From Prochlorococcus sp. AG-388-E21 (GTDB lineage Bacteria; Cyanobacteriota; Cyanobacteriia; PCC-6307; Cyanobiaceae), in NCBI GenBank assembly GCA_003279855.1, contig QCGO01000001.1, positions 124,001 through 188,000 of the forward strand: 64,000 nt of DNA. Reading direction: 5' to 3'. A model generated the notes under the pieces. That model was given only the letters and a program-made list of their open reading frames with translations, had not been told where the DNA came from and ran no database searches. This document shows, in pieces, positions 50,870 to 60,822 of this stretch; position 1 is the first letter of the stretch, and each line of letters opens with the position of its first letter. Both the position numbers and the translations under genes were made by a program.

Positions 50870-51115
50870 TCACAAAACTTGGACAACTTCACTAATTTCA
50901 GGAATCATTTCTTTTAGTTTTCTTTCTATTCCCATTTTTAATGTCATGGTACTGCTTGGGCAGCTTCCACATGCTCCTTGAAGTCTTACTTTAACAATGG
51001 GACCATCAATTTCTGCTATTTCTACATTACCTCCATCTGATATCAAGAAAGGTCTTAGTTCATCTAAAACCGTTTCAACATTTTCATTTGTAAGTGGTAA
51101 TGTTTCAGTACTCAT
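50870..51115 (-). CDS. nifU: NifU-like Fe-S scaffold (NFU domain)
   Basis: 81 residues consisting of one NFU domain. It has [20 protein letters not shown] and the Fe-S-binding [20 protein letters not shown] (C-x-x-C near residues 51-54). It delivers Fe-S clusters, notably to photosystem I in cyanobacteria. The single-domain form is the usual cyanobacterial Nfu. Divergent from mqo. Confidence 0.95.
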   Translation of the reverse strand: MSTETLPLTNENVETVLDELRPFLISDGGNVEIAEIDGPIVKVRLQGACGSCPSSTMTLKMGIERKLKEMIPEISEVVQVL

Positions 51116-51185
51116 AATTTTGAATTAACTTTATAATAAGCCTAGAAAGAAATGCGATTAATTGCAAAAAAAATAATTTTCTGTT

Positions 51186-52679
51186 GTGACTTCTAAAAAC
51201 ATCTTAAATAAAAATGATAGTTATGATGCGATATTGGTAGGGGCAGGAATAATGACCGTAACACTTGCGTTATTAATTACAGAGATCTTACCTACAATAA
51301 AAATATTAATTATAGAAAAGTTAAATAAACCAGGTAGTGAAAGTACTGGTGCATTTAATAATGCAGGAACTGGTCATGCTGCAAATTGCGAATTAAATTA
51401 CACCCCGGTGGATGAAAATGGAAATTTACAAATAGATAAAGCCCTTTCTATAAATCGTTCCTTTGAAAATTCAATGTCTTTATGGGCCTCATTGTATGCA
51501 ACTGGGAAGATAGATATTAAAAAATTTTTAAAATTTATTCCTCATATAAGTTTTGTCACAGGTACTGAAAATATTTCTTTTTTAAAAAAAAGATTTAAAG
51601 CAATGTCTGAATATCCAGAGTTTGCAGACATGGAATTTTCATCATCTTTTAATCAAATAAAATCATGGGCACCACTTATTACTAAAAGTAGAAATCCATT
51701 AGATAAAGTTGCAGCTACTCGAATAAAAAGAGGAACAGATATCAATTTTGAGGCTTTAACAAGAGAATATCTAACTTATATTTCTAAGAATAAAAATGTT
51801 GAAATTAGTTATAATACAGAGTTAATAGATTTAAAGAAAACAGATAAAAAACAATGGAAATTAAAAGTTCGTTCACTAGGCAAAATAGTTTCACTTAGCA
51901 CTTCATATGTTTTCCTTGGAGCTGGTGGCAAAACAATAAACTTTTTGCAAAAATCTAAAATTCCAGAAGCTAAAATATATGGTGGTTTTCCTGTTAGTGG
52001 AAAATGGCTTATTTGTGAGGAAAAGTCTTTAACGGAAAAACATAATGCAAAAGTTTATGGGAAAGCAGATATAGGATCACCTCCAATGTCAGTGCCGCAT
52101 TTAGATACAAGATGGATTGAAGGCAAAAAATTTCTTCTCTATGGCCCTTTTGCTGGTTTCACCACCAAATTCTTAAAAAAAGGCTCTTATCTTGATTTAT
52201 TTAGTTCAATTAAAAAAAATAATTTATTCTCTATGCTTGATGTTGGGATTAAGAATAACGAATTAATTAATTATCTTTTTTCACAATCTCTTAAGAGTCA
52301 TAATTCTCGAGTTGAAAACTTGAGGAATATGATGCCATCAGCTGAGTCTTCGAATTGGTATTTGGAGAACGCTGGGCAAAGAGTTCAAATAATCAAAAAA
52401 ACTAAAGATGGAGGTTCTTTGCAATTTGGCACGGAAATTGTCAACTCGGCAGATGGCTCACTTTCTGCTTTATTAGGTGCTTCTCCTGGTGCTAGTACAG
52501 CCGTTTCAATTATGATTGAGGTTTTAAAAAAATCTTGCCTTTTTAATGCTGATAAATTTGATCTTGAGAAAAAATTAAGTAATCTTCTTTATGAATCTGA
52601 ATTAAAAAATGAAAGTGATAATAATTTTTTAGAAATTATTAAAAAAAGAAATAATTCTATTTTAGGTTTCCACCCATAA
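51186..52679 (+). CDS. mqo: malate:quinone oxidoreductase
   Basis: 497 residues from a GTG start. The FAD dinucleotide fold [19 protein letters not shown] lies at residues 13-31; family motifs [32 protein letters not shown] and [13 protein letters not shown] follow. It oxidises malate at the membrane and feeds electrons to quinone. It is a full-length Mqo and the only malate-oxidising gene in this window. Confidence 0.95.
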   Translation: MTSKNILNKNDSYDAILVGAGIMTVTLALLITEILPTIKILIIEKLNKPGSESTGAFNNAGTGHAANCELNYTPVDENGNLQIDKALSINRSFENSMSLWASLYATGKIDIKKFLKFIPHISFVTGTENISFLKKRFKAMSEYPEFADMEFSSSFNQIKSWAPLITKSRNPLDKVAATRIKRGTDINFEALTREYLTYISKNKNVEISYNTELIDLKKTDKKQWKLKVRSLGKIVSLSTSYVFLGAGGKTINFLQKSKIPEAKIYGGFPVSGKWLICEEKSLTEKHNAKVYGKADIGSPPMSVPHLDTRWIEGKKFLLYGPFAGFTTKFLKKGSYLDLFSSIKKNNLFSMLDVGIKNNELINYLFSQSLKSHNSRVENLRNMMPSAESSNWYLENAGQRVQIIKKTKDGGSLQFGTEIVNSADGSLSALLGASPGASTAVSIMIEVLKKSCLFNADKFDLEKKLSNLLYESELKNESDNNFLEIIKKRNNSILGFHP

Positions 52680-52735
52680 TCTTAATTAGCTATCATGAAC
52701 CAAGAGGAAAATATAGGAATCGTTCTTTAATTTAT

Positions 52736-54544
52736 ATGACTGATATATCTGTTTCAAAAATAAGAAATTTTTGCATTATAGCTCATATTGATCATGGTAA
52801 GTCTACTCTCGCGGATAGGTTGCTTCAAGATACTGGTACTGTTAAGCAAAGGGATATGCAAGATCAGTTTTTGGATAGTATGGATCTTGAAAGAGAAAGG
52901 GGAATAACAATCAAATTACAGGCTGCAAGAATGAAATATAAAGCAGAAGACTCACAAGAATACATTTTAAATTTAATTGACACACCAGGACATGTTGATT
53001 TTTCTTACGAAGTAAGTAGATCATTGCAGGCTTGTGAAGGTGCTCTATTAGTTGTTGATGCAAGTCAAGGTGTAGAAGCTCAAACTTTAGCTAATGTTTA
53101 TCTTGCCCTTGAAAATAATTTAGAAATAATTCCTGTCTTAAATAAAGTTGATTTGCCTGGTGCTGATGCTGAAAAAATAAAGCAAGAAATTGAAGAGATT
53201 ATTGGATTAGACACATCTAATGCAATAAATTGTTCTGCAAAAACTGGAGAAGGTATTGAAGATATATTAGAAGCAGTTGTGAGTAGAATTCCTCATCCTA
53301 AAGATGAAGTGAAATCTCCTACTAAGGCCCTTATTTTTGACTCTTATTATGATCCTTATAGAGGTGTAATTGTTTACTTCAGAGTAATAGCTGGGTCAAT
53401 TAATAAAAAGGATAAGATCTTACTTATGGCAAGTAAGAAAAACTATGAGTTAGATGAAATTGGAATAATGGCTCCTGATGAGAAGCAAGTTAATGAACTT
53501 CATGCGGGAGAAGTTGGTTATCTGGCTGCATCTATTAAGTCAGTCGCTGATGCAAGAGTGGGAGATACAATTACACTATTTAATTCTCCTGCTGAAGATC
53601 CTCTCCCTGGATATAAAACAGCTAATCCTATGGTGTTTTGTGGATTGTTTCCAACTGATGCCGATCAATATCCAGATTTAAGAGAGTCTTTAGAAAAACT
53701 GCAATTGTCTGATGCCGCGCTTAAATACGAACCCGAGACAAGTAGTGCTATGGGATTTGGCTTTAGATGTGGATTTTTAGGACTTCTTCATATGGAAATT
53801 GTTCAGGAAAGATTGGAGAGGGAATATGATTTGGATTTGATAGTAACAGCGCCTTCAGTAATATATAAAGTTAATTTGAACGATCAGGAAGACATATTAA
53901 TTGATAATCCTTCTACAATCCCAGATCCTCAATCAAGAGAATCAATAGAAGAACCCTATGTAAAAATGGAAATTTATTCTCCCAATGAATTTAACGGGAC
54001 ACTAATGGGTTTATGCCAAGAAAGACGAGGTATTTTTATTGATATGAAATATATCACTACAGATAGAGTGACTTTGATTTACGAAATACCATTAGCAGAA
54101 GTTGTTACTGACTTTTTTGATCAAATGAAAAGTAGAACTCAAGGATATGCATCAATGGAATACCATTTGATTGGATATAGAAAAAATGATCTCGTTAGGT
54201 TAGATGTTCTTATAAATTCTGAAAGAGCTGATCCTTTAACTTCTATTGTTCATAAAGATAAGGCTTATGGGATTGGTAGGGGCTTAGTAGAAAAATTAAA
54301 GGAGCTTATACCAAAACAACAATTTAAAATACCAATTCAGGCTTCAATAGGTAGTCGGATTATTGCAAGCGAAAGTATAAGTGCATTAAGAAAAGATGTC
54401 CTTTCTAAATGCTATGGGGGAGATATCTCTAGAAAAAAGAAACTTTTGAAGAAGCAAGCTAAAGGGAAAAAGAGGATGAAGGCAATGGGTAAAGTTGATG
54501 TACCTCAAGAAGCTTTTATGGCAGTTTTGAAATTAAATCAGTAA
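52736..54544 (+). CDS. lepA: elongation factor 4 (LepA)
   Basis: 602 residues. G1 [15 protein letters not shown] is at residues 16-30, followed by the GITIKLQAA effector loop, [27 protein letters not shown] and the LepA-specific C-terminal domain ([17 protein letters not shown], then [19 protein letters not shown]). It back-translocates or rescues stalled ribosomes. Complete. Confidence 0.97.
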   Translation: MTDISVSKIRNFCIIAHIDHGKSTLADRLLQDTGTVKQRDMQDQFLDSMDLERERGITIKLQAARMKYKAEDSQEYILNLIDTPGHVDFSYEVSRSLQACEGALLVVDASQGVEAQTLANVYLALENNLEIIPVLNKVDLPGADAEKIKQEIEEIIGLDTSNAINCSAKTGEGIEDILEAVVSRIPHPKDEVKSPTKALIFDSYYDPYRGVIVYFRVIAGSINKKDKILLMASKKNYELDEIGIMAPDEKQVNELHAGEVGYLAASIKSVADARVGDTITLFNSPAEDPLPGYKTANPMVFCGLFPTDADQYPDLRESLEKLQLSDAALKYEPETSSAMGFGFRCGFLGLLHMEIVQERLEREYDLDLIVTAPSVIYKVNLNDQEDILIDNPSTIPDPQSRESIEEPYVKMEIYSPNEFNGTLMGLCQERRGIFIDMKYITTDRVTLIYEIPLAEVVTDFFDQMKSRTQGYASMEYHLIGYRKNDLVRLDVLINSERADPLTSIVHKDKAYGIGRGLVEKLKELIPKQQFKIPIQASIGSRIIASESISALRKDVLSKCYGGDISRKKKLLKKQAKGKKRMKAMGKVDVPQEAFMAVLKLNQ

Positions 54545-54626
54545 TTAATTTCAAATTAAAAACTAAAAGCTATTTTATCTTTGAAACAAAAGGTATATTT
54601 TAGTTGATTCGAATAATCATAAATTT

Positions 54627-55460
54627 GTGAATTCAAACTCATCAAATCAAGTTGCTCAGAACATTAGAAGGACTGGCTTTTTAATTGTACTTTCATATCT
54701 TTTAATAGTATTAATTATGAAAGTATTAGAGGCTAATAACTTTTTTGGTTATTCTTTATCATCATTTAGTGATAATATTTTTGCTCCACCTTCCTTAAAA
54801 CATTTATGTGGTACGGATAGATTAGGAAGGGATGTTTGTTTAAGAACTTTACAAGGATCATCTATAGCTATTGAAGTTGTATTCCTCGCAATTTTCTTTG
54901 CTTTAATTTTAGGCCTTCCATTAGGGTTATTGAGTGGATACTTTGGAGGGATCCTTGATAAATGCTTATCACTTGTAATGGATACTATTTTTTCAATTCC
55001 TGTTATTTTGCTTTCAGTAGTAGTAGCTTTTGTACTTGGTAAAGGGATTATTAATGCCTCTATAGCCTTATGTATAGTTTATGCTCCTCAATATTTTAGA
55101 TTAATCAGAAATCAAACAATGTTAATAAAATCAGAGATATATGTTGAAGCTGCAAGAGTTTCGGGAGCTGATGTTAAAACTATAATTTTTAAATATATAC
55201 TTCCAAATGTAATAACTCCTCTACCTATCCTTCTTACTTTAAATGCTGCGGATGCTGTTTTGGTATTAGGAAGTTTGGGCTTTTTAGGGTTAGGAGTTCC
55301 TGCTAATGTTCCAGAATGGGGAAGTGATCTTAATCTTGCGCTTGCGGCAATTCCTACTGGTATTTGGTGGACTGCTTTATTCCCAGGATTAGCAATGTTT
55401 TTTTTAGTCCTAGGTCTTTCCTTTATAGGAGAAGAACTAGAAAATATTTTTGAAAATTGA
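54627..55460 (+). CDS. ABC transporter permease, DppC/OppC family
   Basis: 277 residues from a GTG start with six hydrophobic segments. The family N-terminal GTDRLGRDVCLRTLQGSSIA is followed by GLPLGLLSGYFGG. The EAA loop for ATPase contact is EAARVSGADVKTIIFKYIL (near residue 172), and the end is GIWWTALFPGLAMFFLVLGL. It would move peptides, nickel or similar substrates, but the other subunits are not in the window. It converges with trmH. Confidence 0.88.
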   Translation: MNSNSSNQVAQNIRRTGFLIVLSYLLIVLIMKVLEANNFFGYSLSSFSDNIFAPPSLKHLCGTDRLGRDVCLRTLQGSSIAIEVVFLAIFFALILGLPLGLLSGYFGGILDKCLSLVMDTIFSIPVILLSVVVAFVLGKGIINASIALCIVYAPQYFRLIRNQTMLIKSEIYVEAARVSGADVKTIIFKYILPNVITPLPILLTLNAADAVLVLGSLGFLGLGVPANVPEWGSDLNLALAAIPTGIWWTALFPGLAMFFLVLGLSFIGEELENIFEN

Positions 55461-55479
55461 AAGTTAATTTTAATATTTT

Positions 55480-56151
55480 TTAGTTATTAACAACTTCATT
55501 AATTTCTCCATACTGATTCAGCGGTGGATATTTTTTTCCAGACTTTCTGTATATTGAACCTAATTCAGGATAACTCCATTCAAATAATGTCTTTTCGTAT
55601 TCTTCTTTACTTAAACCTTCTCCATTAAGAGGAAGTAAACTCTTACTTTCTCTTTGTCGAATAGCTTCAAAAAGTAAAATAGAAGCTGCTACTGAAACAT
55701 TCAAAGATTGGACCATACCTGACATTGGAATGAAGATTGATTCATCAACTTTTGAAATTAGTTGATCACTTAACCCCCATTTTTCTGCTCCTAAAACAAA
55801 ACAAGTATTTTCTGAATAGTCAAAAATTTTGTAATCAGTTGAGCTCTTATTTAGTGTTGTTCCATATAATTTAAAACCTTTCTTTTTTAACTTAGATACT
55901 GCAGAAATTATTGTCTCATGGTTATTTAATTTGACCCATTTTTGACTACCTTGAGCTGTACTGTTAAAAGTTTTAACTTTATCTTTTTCACAAATGAAAT
56001 TCGCTTCAAAAACTCCTGCCGCATCACATGTTCTTAATATCGCAGATAAATTGTGTGGCTTATTTACTGCCTCTACTAGAACCGTTAAGTTTTTCATTCG
56101 GCAATTTAAAACATTTTTTATTCGCTCAAATCTTCGTGGCAAAATTGACAT
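55480..56151 (-). CDS. trmH: tRNA (guanosine-18-2'-O-)-methyltransferase
   Basis: 223 residues from the ATG at 56151 (MSILPRRFERIKNVLNCRMK); the 14 upstream in-frame residues look like leader. The SpoU/TrmH knot motifs are EAVNKPHNLSAILRTCDAAG, FVLGAEKWGLSDQLI and IPMSGMVQSLNVSVAASILL. The C-terminal extension of about 40 residues is usual for TrmH. It methylates G18 in tRNA D-loops. Confidence 0.93.
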   Translation of the reverse strand: MSILPRRFERIKNVLNCRMKNLTVLVEAVNKPHNLSAILRTCDAAGVFEANFICEKDKVKTFNSTAQGSQKWVKLNNHETIISAVSKLKKKGFKLYGTTLNKSSTDYKIFDYSENTCFVLGAEKWGLSDQLISKVDESIFIPMSGMVQSLNVSVAASILLFEAIRQRESKSLLPLNGEGLSKEEYEKTLFEWSYPELGSIYRKSGKKYPPLNQYGEINEVVNN

Positions 56152-56322
56152 TTTAGAAATGTTTAAAGTTAATTTAATTATATTAGTTCTCAAAAATATA
56201 ATTTTAAAATATAAATTTTTAAAGTTTTGACTTAATGCTTTATATATTAATTCAAATTCAATGTATGGATTATTTAATCTTTTATTTGGTTTATAATGAT
56301 TTAATAATTTATTTGAGATTAA

Positions 56323-56526
56323 ATGGCTTACATTGAATGGGATTACACTGTTATAACTAGTATGGTAGAAAGTCAGGGTTGGACGTTACCAGAATATGAT
56401 TCAAAAGAATGGAAACAATTTAATGATGAACTTGGAGAGAAAATGAGAGGTGTTGGAATTGTGTTCGAAAAATATTGTAAATTTGCTCCAGATATTGGAG
56501 AAGGAGTTCACCTTTTAGATGATTAA
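56323..56526 (+). CDS. hypothetical acidic protein, 67 residues
   Basis: ATG start preceded by a GATTAA region with no strong Shine-Dalgarno sequence. It begins MAYIEWDYTVITSMVESQGW and ends FAPDIGEGVHLLDD. It is soluble and acidic, with a helical centre (SKEWKQFNDELGEKMRGVGI). It is followed by a 10-bp hairpin. Probably one of the conserved small proteins of marine picocyanobacteria; I recognise no domain. Confidence 0.65.
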   Translation: MAYIEWDYTVITSMVESQGWTLPEYDSKEWKQFNDELGEKMRGVGIVFEKYCKFAPDIGEGVHLLDD

Positions 56527-56533
56527 GAATTTA

Positions 56534-56563
56534 AACCATTGATGTATCCCTTAATCAATGGTT
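56534..56563 (+). terminator. 10-bp hairpin after the 67-residue gene
   Basis: AACCATTGAT (56534-56543) and ATCAATGGTT (56554-56563) with a 10-base loop, 7 bases past the stop. No T run follows, so termination is uncertain; it may instead protect the 3' end. Confidence 0.5.
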
Positions 56564-56735
56564 AATAGTTAATACAATAAGAAAATTTTGATTTAATTGG
56601 TTAAAGAAATTATTAAGGCTTTATAAAGCTTCTTTTGAAAATTTATTAGTAACATTCAAAAATCTTTAAAAAGCTTTTAATTTTTAATTGTCCACAAAAA
56701 AGTTATTTAAATTTTATATTTAAATAAAAAAAGGT

Positions 56736-57128
56736 ATGATGCAAAATAAATTAATATTTTTATTCGACGGTGGTTGTCCATTATGTCTTAGAGAAACTAA
56801 TTTTTTAAAAAGTAAAGACGAGTTAAATAAAATTGACTTTGTTGATATCAATAATGTTAACTATAATCCTATTCTTTTTAAGGACATCTCATATGCAGAA
56901 GCGATGTCAAATCTTCATGGGATTTTAGAAAATGGAAATATTATCAAAGGGCTAGATGTATTAGCATATTCATACGAATTAATAGGGTTAGGGTGGGTTT
57001 ACTATCCTTTAAAAATTAAATTCCTTGCGCCGGTTTTGAGGTTATTTTATAAATATTGGGCAAAATACAGACTTAAAATTACGGGCAGATCAAATATTGA
57101 AAAACTCTGTACTTCTGAATGTAAGTAA
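56736..57128 (+). CDS. DCC-family thiol-disulfide oxidoreductase (DUF393)
   Basis: 130 residues with the family motif LFDGGCPLCLRETNFL (Cys17-x-x-Cys20, residues 12-27) and the DCC-family tail (GRSNIEKLCTSECK). Members are thioredoxin-like proteins with a C-x-x-C site and unknown partners. It starts a four-gene same-strand run: DCC protein, TIGR03643 protein (5-base gap), DUF2256 protein, FeS-type photolyase. The conserved company suggests a redox or cofactor role for the photolyase. Confidence 0.85.
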   Translation: MMQNKLIFLFDGGCPLCLRETNFLKSKDELNKIDFVDINNVNYNPILFKDISYAEAMSNLHGILENGNIIKGLDVLAYSYELIGLGWVYYPLKIKFLAPVLRLFYKYWAKYRLKITGRSNIEKLCTSECK

Positions 57129-57133
57129 TAAAA

Positions 57134-57370
57134 ATGGAAATTATTGACATAGATAGATTAATCGAGATGTGTTGGGAAGATAGAACTCCTTTTGAAGCCA
57201 TTGAGTATCAATTTGGTTTAAAAGAAGAAGATGCTATTAAAATAATGAGGAATAATCTTAAGCCAAAATCATTTAAAGTTTGGAGAAAAAGAGTTTCGGG
57301 AAGGAAAACAAAACATATGGAACTTAAAGATTCAACTAGATTTAAATCTACTCATAAAAGAAAATTATAA
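57134..57370 (+). CDS. TIGR03643 family small protein
   Basis: 78 residues. It has DRLIEMCWEDRTPFEAIEYQ at the start, FGLKEEDAIKIMRNNLKPKS next and FKVWRKRVSGRKTKHMEL at the end. This matches what I recall of the TIGR03643 family, a helix-turn-helix-like small protein repeatedly found next to DUF2256 and photolyase genes. It is basic at the C-terminus and may bind nucleic acid. No function has been assigned. Confidence 0.8.
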   Translation: MEIIDIDRLIEMCWEDRTPFEAIEYQFGLKEEDAIKIMRNNLKPKSFKVWRKRVSGRKTKHMELKDSTRFKSTHKRKL

Positions 57371-57373
57371 ATT

Positions 57374-57505
57374 TTGAAAATCTTACCAAGCAAAATATGT
57401 CCTGTTTGCAACAGGTCATTTAATTGGCGCAAAAAATGGAAAGATTGTTGGAAGGAAGTTAAATACTGTTCTAATAGATGCAGAAATAGGAAGTCATTAA
57501 TATGA
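57374..57505 (+). CDS. DUF2256 zinc-ribbon-like protein, 43 residues
   Basis: TTG start (57374-57376); the stop TGA at 57503-57505 overlaps the ATG of the photolyase gene at 57502. The protein carries two Cys pairs: [16 protein letters not shown] near the start and [10 protein letters not shown] near the end, plus DCW in between. This is the DUF2256 pattern, a treble-clef or zinc-ribbon finger. The overlap means translational coupling to the photolyase. Too short for most automatic gene callers. Confidence 0.85.
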   Translation: MKILPSKICPVCNRSFNWRKKWKDCWKEVKYCSNRCRNRKSLI

Positions 57506-58992
57506 ATCAGATATCGATAATATTTCCAAATCAACTTTTTAGAGAAAGCCCACTCTTGAAATTAAGTTGTGGAATTTTGATGATAGAAGATTCATTATTT
57601 TTCGGTAATGATAAATTTCAAAAGTCAATTAATCACAAAAACAAATTAATTTTCCACAAAGCGTCAATGCTTGCCTATAAAAAATATTTGGAAAATTCAG
57701 GTCATAAAATTCTTTATATTGAGAATAGAAGTAATCTTTCCACCGTTGAGTATTTATCAAAATATATTCAAGGGAAATATCAAAAGATAAATATTATAAA
57801 TCCTCATGATTTTTTAATTATGAAGAGGTTAAATAAATTTGTTGAAGCCAACAATCTTAAATTACAAGTTTTCAAATCCCCAATGTTTATTACTAATGAA
57901 GACTTACGAGAATCTTTTAAATCTAATCCCAAAAAACCCTTGATGGGTAGATTTTATGAGAATCAAAGAAGAAGTCAAAATATATTATTGAATCCTGATG
58001 GTTCACCTCAAGGAGGTAAATGGAGTTTTGATGAATCAAATAGAAAAAAATTACCCAAGAAAGTAAATATTCCTGAAATCCCAAAATTACCAAAAAATCA
58101 GTTTGTAATTCAAGCTGAAAAGATAATTTCTAATTTAGAGATAGAGTTTATAGGTGAAAGTAATTATTTTATATATCCAACTTCTTTCGAAGAAGCTGAT
58201 AGTTGGCTTCATGATTTTTTTGAAAATAGATTTTCTTTGTTTGGCGATTATGAAGATGCAATTAGTAAGGAAAAAGTTTTTTTATGGCATAGTTTACTTT
58301 CCCCTCTTTTAAATAGCGGTTTATTGACTGCAAAAGAAGTTATAAATAAAGCATTAGCTTATGGTGAAAAAAATAAAGTTCCTATTAACTCTCTAGAAGG
58401 TTTTATTCGTCAAATAGTTGGATGGAGAGAATTTATTTGCTTGGTTTATGAAAAATATGGTACCCAAATGCGCACTACTAATTTTTGGAATTTTGATAAT
58501 AAGCCTATGCCTGAGTCTTTCTATAAGGGAACCACAGGAATCGATCCAGTAGATATCGTCATAAATAATATTATTAAATACGGTTATTGCCATCATATTG
58601 AGAGGCTTATGATAATAGGTAACTTTATGCTTTTATGTCGTATACATCCTGATCATGTTTATAAATGGTTTATGGAAATGTTTATAGATTCTTATGACTG
58701 GGTAATGGTCCCTAATGTTTATGGAATGAGTCAATTTAGCGATGGTGGGATCTTTTCAACAAAACCTTATATTTCTAGTTCAAATTATGTGAAAAAAATG
58801 TCTAATTATAAAAGTGGTCCTTGGTGTTCAATCTGGGATGGTTTGTTTTGGAAATTTATAAAAGATAATGAAACTTATTTTAGAAAACAATATAGACTTG
58901 CAATGTTAACGAGAAATTTAGATAAAATGAGTCCCGAAAAGCTAAATGGTCATTTAACAATAGCTGAGGAATTTATTAGTAATCTTTATTAA
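57502..58992 (+). CDS. FeS-type bacterial cryptochrome/photolyase (PhrB-related)
   Basis: 496 residues, beginning [20 protein letters not shown], the opening of the photolyase-related protein family and not of classical PhrA. The FAD-binding half contains [53 protein letters not shown] and the C-terminal [18 protein letters not shown]. The spaced Cys in these blocks are candidates for the [4Fe-4S] ligands of the family. Characterised members repair (6-4) photoproducts. Last gene of the DCC/TIGR03643/DUF2256 cassette. Confidence 0.88.
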   Translation: MNQISIIFPNQLFRESPLLKLSCGILMIEDSLFFGNDKFQKSINHKNKLIFHKASMLAYKKYLENSGHKILYIENRSNLSTVEYLSKYIQGKYQKINIINPHDFLIMKRLNKFVEANNLKLQVFKSPMFITNEDLRESFKSNPKKPLMGRFYENQRRSQNILLNPDGSPQGGKWSFDESNRKKLPKKVNIPEIPKLPKNQFVIQAEKIISNLEIEFIGESNYFIYPTSFEEADSWLHDFFENRFSLFGDYEDAISKEKVFLWHSLLSPLLNSGLLTAKEVINKALAYGEKNKVPINSLEGFIRQIVGWREFICLVYEKYGTQMRTTNFWNFDNKPMPESFYKGTTGIDPVDIVINNIIKYGYCHHIERLMIIGNFMLLCRIHPDHVYKWFMEMFIDSYDWVMVPNVYGMSQFSDGGIFSTKPYISSSNYVKKMSNYKSGPWCSIWDGLFWKFIKDNETYFRKQYRLAMLTRNLDKMSPEKLNGHLTIAEEFISNLY

Positions 58993-59295
58993 AAATAATA
59001 CTAAATTTATAGCTAATTTTAAAACTTAAGAGAATCTATTGATATTAATGAATATTAAAAAACAGTGTTAGATTATTAGATAAATAGATCATTAATTAAT
59101 CTAAAAAATAAATTTTTCTAGGTTTAATTTTACCTCATTTCCTACTTATATAAAATTAGATTGGATAACAAATTTGTATTTGAAATTGAGTGCTCTAAAA
59201 GAATTAATTCCTTTCAATGCTAGAGATTTTATTGATTTAGAAAAAATTAATAGTGACTCACTTTAAACCTCTTTAACTTTTTGTTCTCATTACAA
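58993..59295. other. 303-base stretch with only a weak small frame
   Basis: AT-rich. A possible TTG-started 26-residue frame at 59186-59266 encodes LSALKELIPFNARDFIDLEK and a short tail; it is protein-like but has no Shine-Dalgarno sequence or good start. No hairpin terminator or RNA gene recognised. Confidence 0.4.
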
Positions 59296-59433
59296 ATGAA
59301 AAAAAATAAAAAAAATAAATTATTTTCAAGAGAAAAAGTCCATTCTCTTAACATATATATATTTTTGGGATTCAATCTAACTTTAGTTAGTGTTCTTGGT
59401 TTTATTTGGTTTAATACTTCAATTAATAGTTAA
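59296..59433 (+). CDS. small single-pass membrane protein, 45 residues
   Basis: ATG start. A basic N-terminal part (MKKNKKNKLFSREKVHSLNI) is followed by a single membrane helix (FLGFNLTLVSVLGFIWF) and a short polar end (NTSINS). The strong charge asymmetry gives N-in/C-out topology. It lies 59 bases before rsmB on the same strand. No named family recognised. Confidence 0.55.
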   Translation: MKKNKKNKLFSREKVHSLNIYIFLGFNLTLVSVLGFIWFNTSINS

Positions 59434-59492
59434 GAATAATATTCATAATTAATAGTATATTTAGCATATATTACTAAACAAGATTTTATACA

Positions 59493-60806
59493 TTGATTAA
59501 AGGGTACCTTCAAAGAAAAGCATCTTGGGAAATTCTATTAAAAGTAAGTTCCGGAATTTATTCAGATCATGCTCTAGAAAAGGTACTAAAAAATTATGAG
59601 TTCAATTCATTAGATATAGCATTCATAACTGAATTATCTTTTGGATGTATTAGATATAGAAAATTTCTTGACCTTTGGATAGACCATACATCAAAACTTT
59701 CTCATATAAAGCAACCACCAAAACTAAGATGGCTTTTACATATAGGTTTATATCAATTATTAAAAATGGATAAAATACCATTTTCTGCATCTATTTCTTC
59801 AACTGTAGAAGTTGCAAAGAAAACTGATTTAAAAGGTTTGGCTGGAACTGTAAACGCAATATTACGTAATACCGTTAGACATATAGAAAAAGAAAATGTC
59901 CCAAAAATATCCTCAGATGAAATAGAGAGATTGTCTTCTCTTGAGTCATTACCAATATGGCTTGTAGAAGAAATTGTTAATTGGGTAGGAATAAAAGAAG
60001 CCAAAAATATCGCCAAGGCATTTAATAAAAAACCTTCAATTGATTTGCGAATTAATTCTCTGAAAACTGATTTAAATAAATTTTTGAATGAACTTGCTGA
60101 ATGTAATATAAATGCCACTGCAATCAGTCAACTGAAAAATGGGGTCGCCTTAAATTCTAATCCAAGGTCTATTAAAAAACTCCCTGGTTACAGCGAGGGG
60201 CTGTGGGTAGTCCAAGATAGATCTTCTCAATGGGTCGCTCCTCTTTTAAATCCAATGAAAGGTGAAAAGATTCTAGATGCTTGCTCCGCCCCAGGAAGTA
60301 AAACAACTCATTTAGCTCAGTTAGCTAATGACGATGCTGAAATCCTAGCTGTTGATAGATCAGAAAAAAGATTGAAAATACTTCAATCAAATTTGGAAAG
60401 ATTAAATATAAAAAGTGTTAAGACTTTGAAAGCTGATGCTACTAGTTTAGTTGATATTAAGCCAAATCTCATCTCTTATTTTGATAAAATCTTAATTGAT
60501 GCTCCATGTTCAGGGATAGGAACCTTAGCAAGAAATCCTGATTCCAGATGGTCTTTAAGTAAGGATAAAATAAATCAATTAATCCTTTTACAGGAAAGAT
60601 TATTAGAAAGCGTTTTACCTCTTTTAAAAAGAAATGGCACTTTAGTTTATTCAACTTGTACAATATGTCCAGAAGAAAATAATTTTCTAATTAAAAGATT
60701 TTTGACAAAAAATAAGGAAATTAAATTAGATAGTGAAAAACAAATTTTTCCGAAATTTGATGAACCAGGAGATGGATTTTATGCCGCAAAAATTTCTTTT
60801 AAATAA
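59493..60806 (+). CDS. rsmB: 16S rRNA m5C967 methyltransferase
   Basis: 437 residues from a TTG start. The N-terminal NusB-like domain (1-140) has KASWEILLKVSSGIYSDHAL and LRWLLHIGLYQLL. The SAM-dependent domain has VQDRSSQWVAPLLNP, ILDACSAPGSKTTHLAQL, the catalytic DAPCSGIGTLARNPDSRW and VYSTCTICPEENN. It methylates C967 of 16S rRNA. It converges with the PBP gene with a 16-base gap. Confidence 0.95.
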   Translation: MIKGYLQRKASWEILLKVSSGIYSDHALEKVLKNYEFNSLDIAFITELSFGCIRYRKFLDLWIDHTSKLSHIKQPPKLRWLLHIGLYQLLKMDKIPFSASISSTVEVAKKTDLKGLAGTVNAILRNTVRHIEKENVPKISSDEIERLSSLESLPIWLVEEIVNWVGIKEAKNIAKAFNKKPSIDLRINSLKTDLNKFLNELAECNINATAISQLKNGVALNSNPRSIKKLPGYSEGLWVVQDRSSQWVAPLLNPMKGEKILDACSAPGSKTTHLAQLANDDAEILAVDRSEKRLKILQSNLERLNIKSVKTLKADATSLVDIKPNLISYFDKILIDAPCSGIGTLARNPDSRWSLSKDKINQLILLQERLLESVLPLLKRNGTLVYSTCTICPEENNFLIKRFLTKNKEIKLDSEKQIFPKFDEPGDGFYAAKISFK

Positions 60807-60822
60807 AAAAAGTATTTTATTA

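Noticed and set aside
53478-53681. 67-residue frame inside lepA
   Set aside because: Same-strand shadow in another frame of the highly conserved lepA coding sequence.
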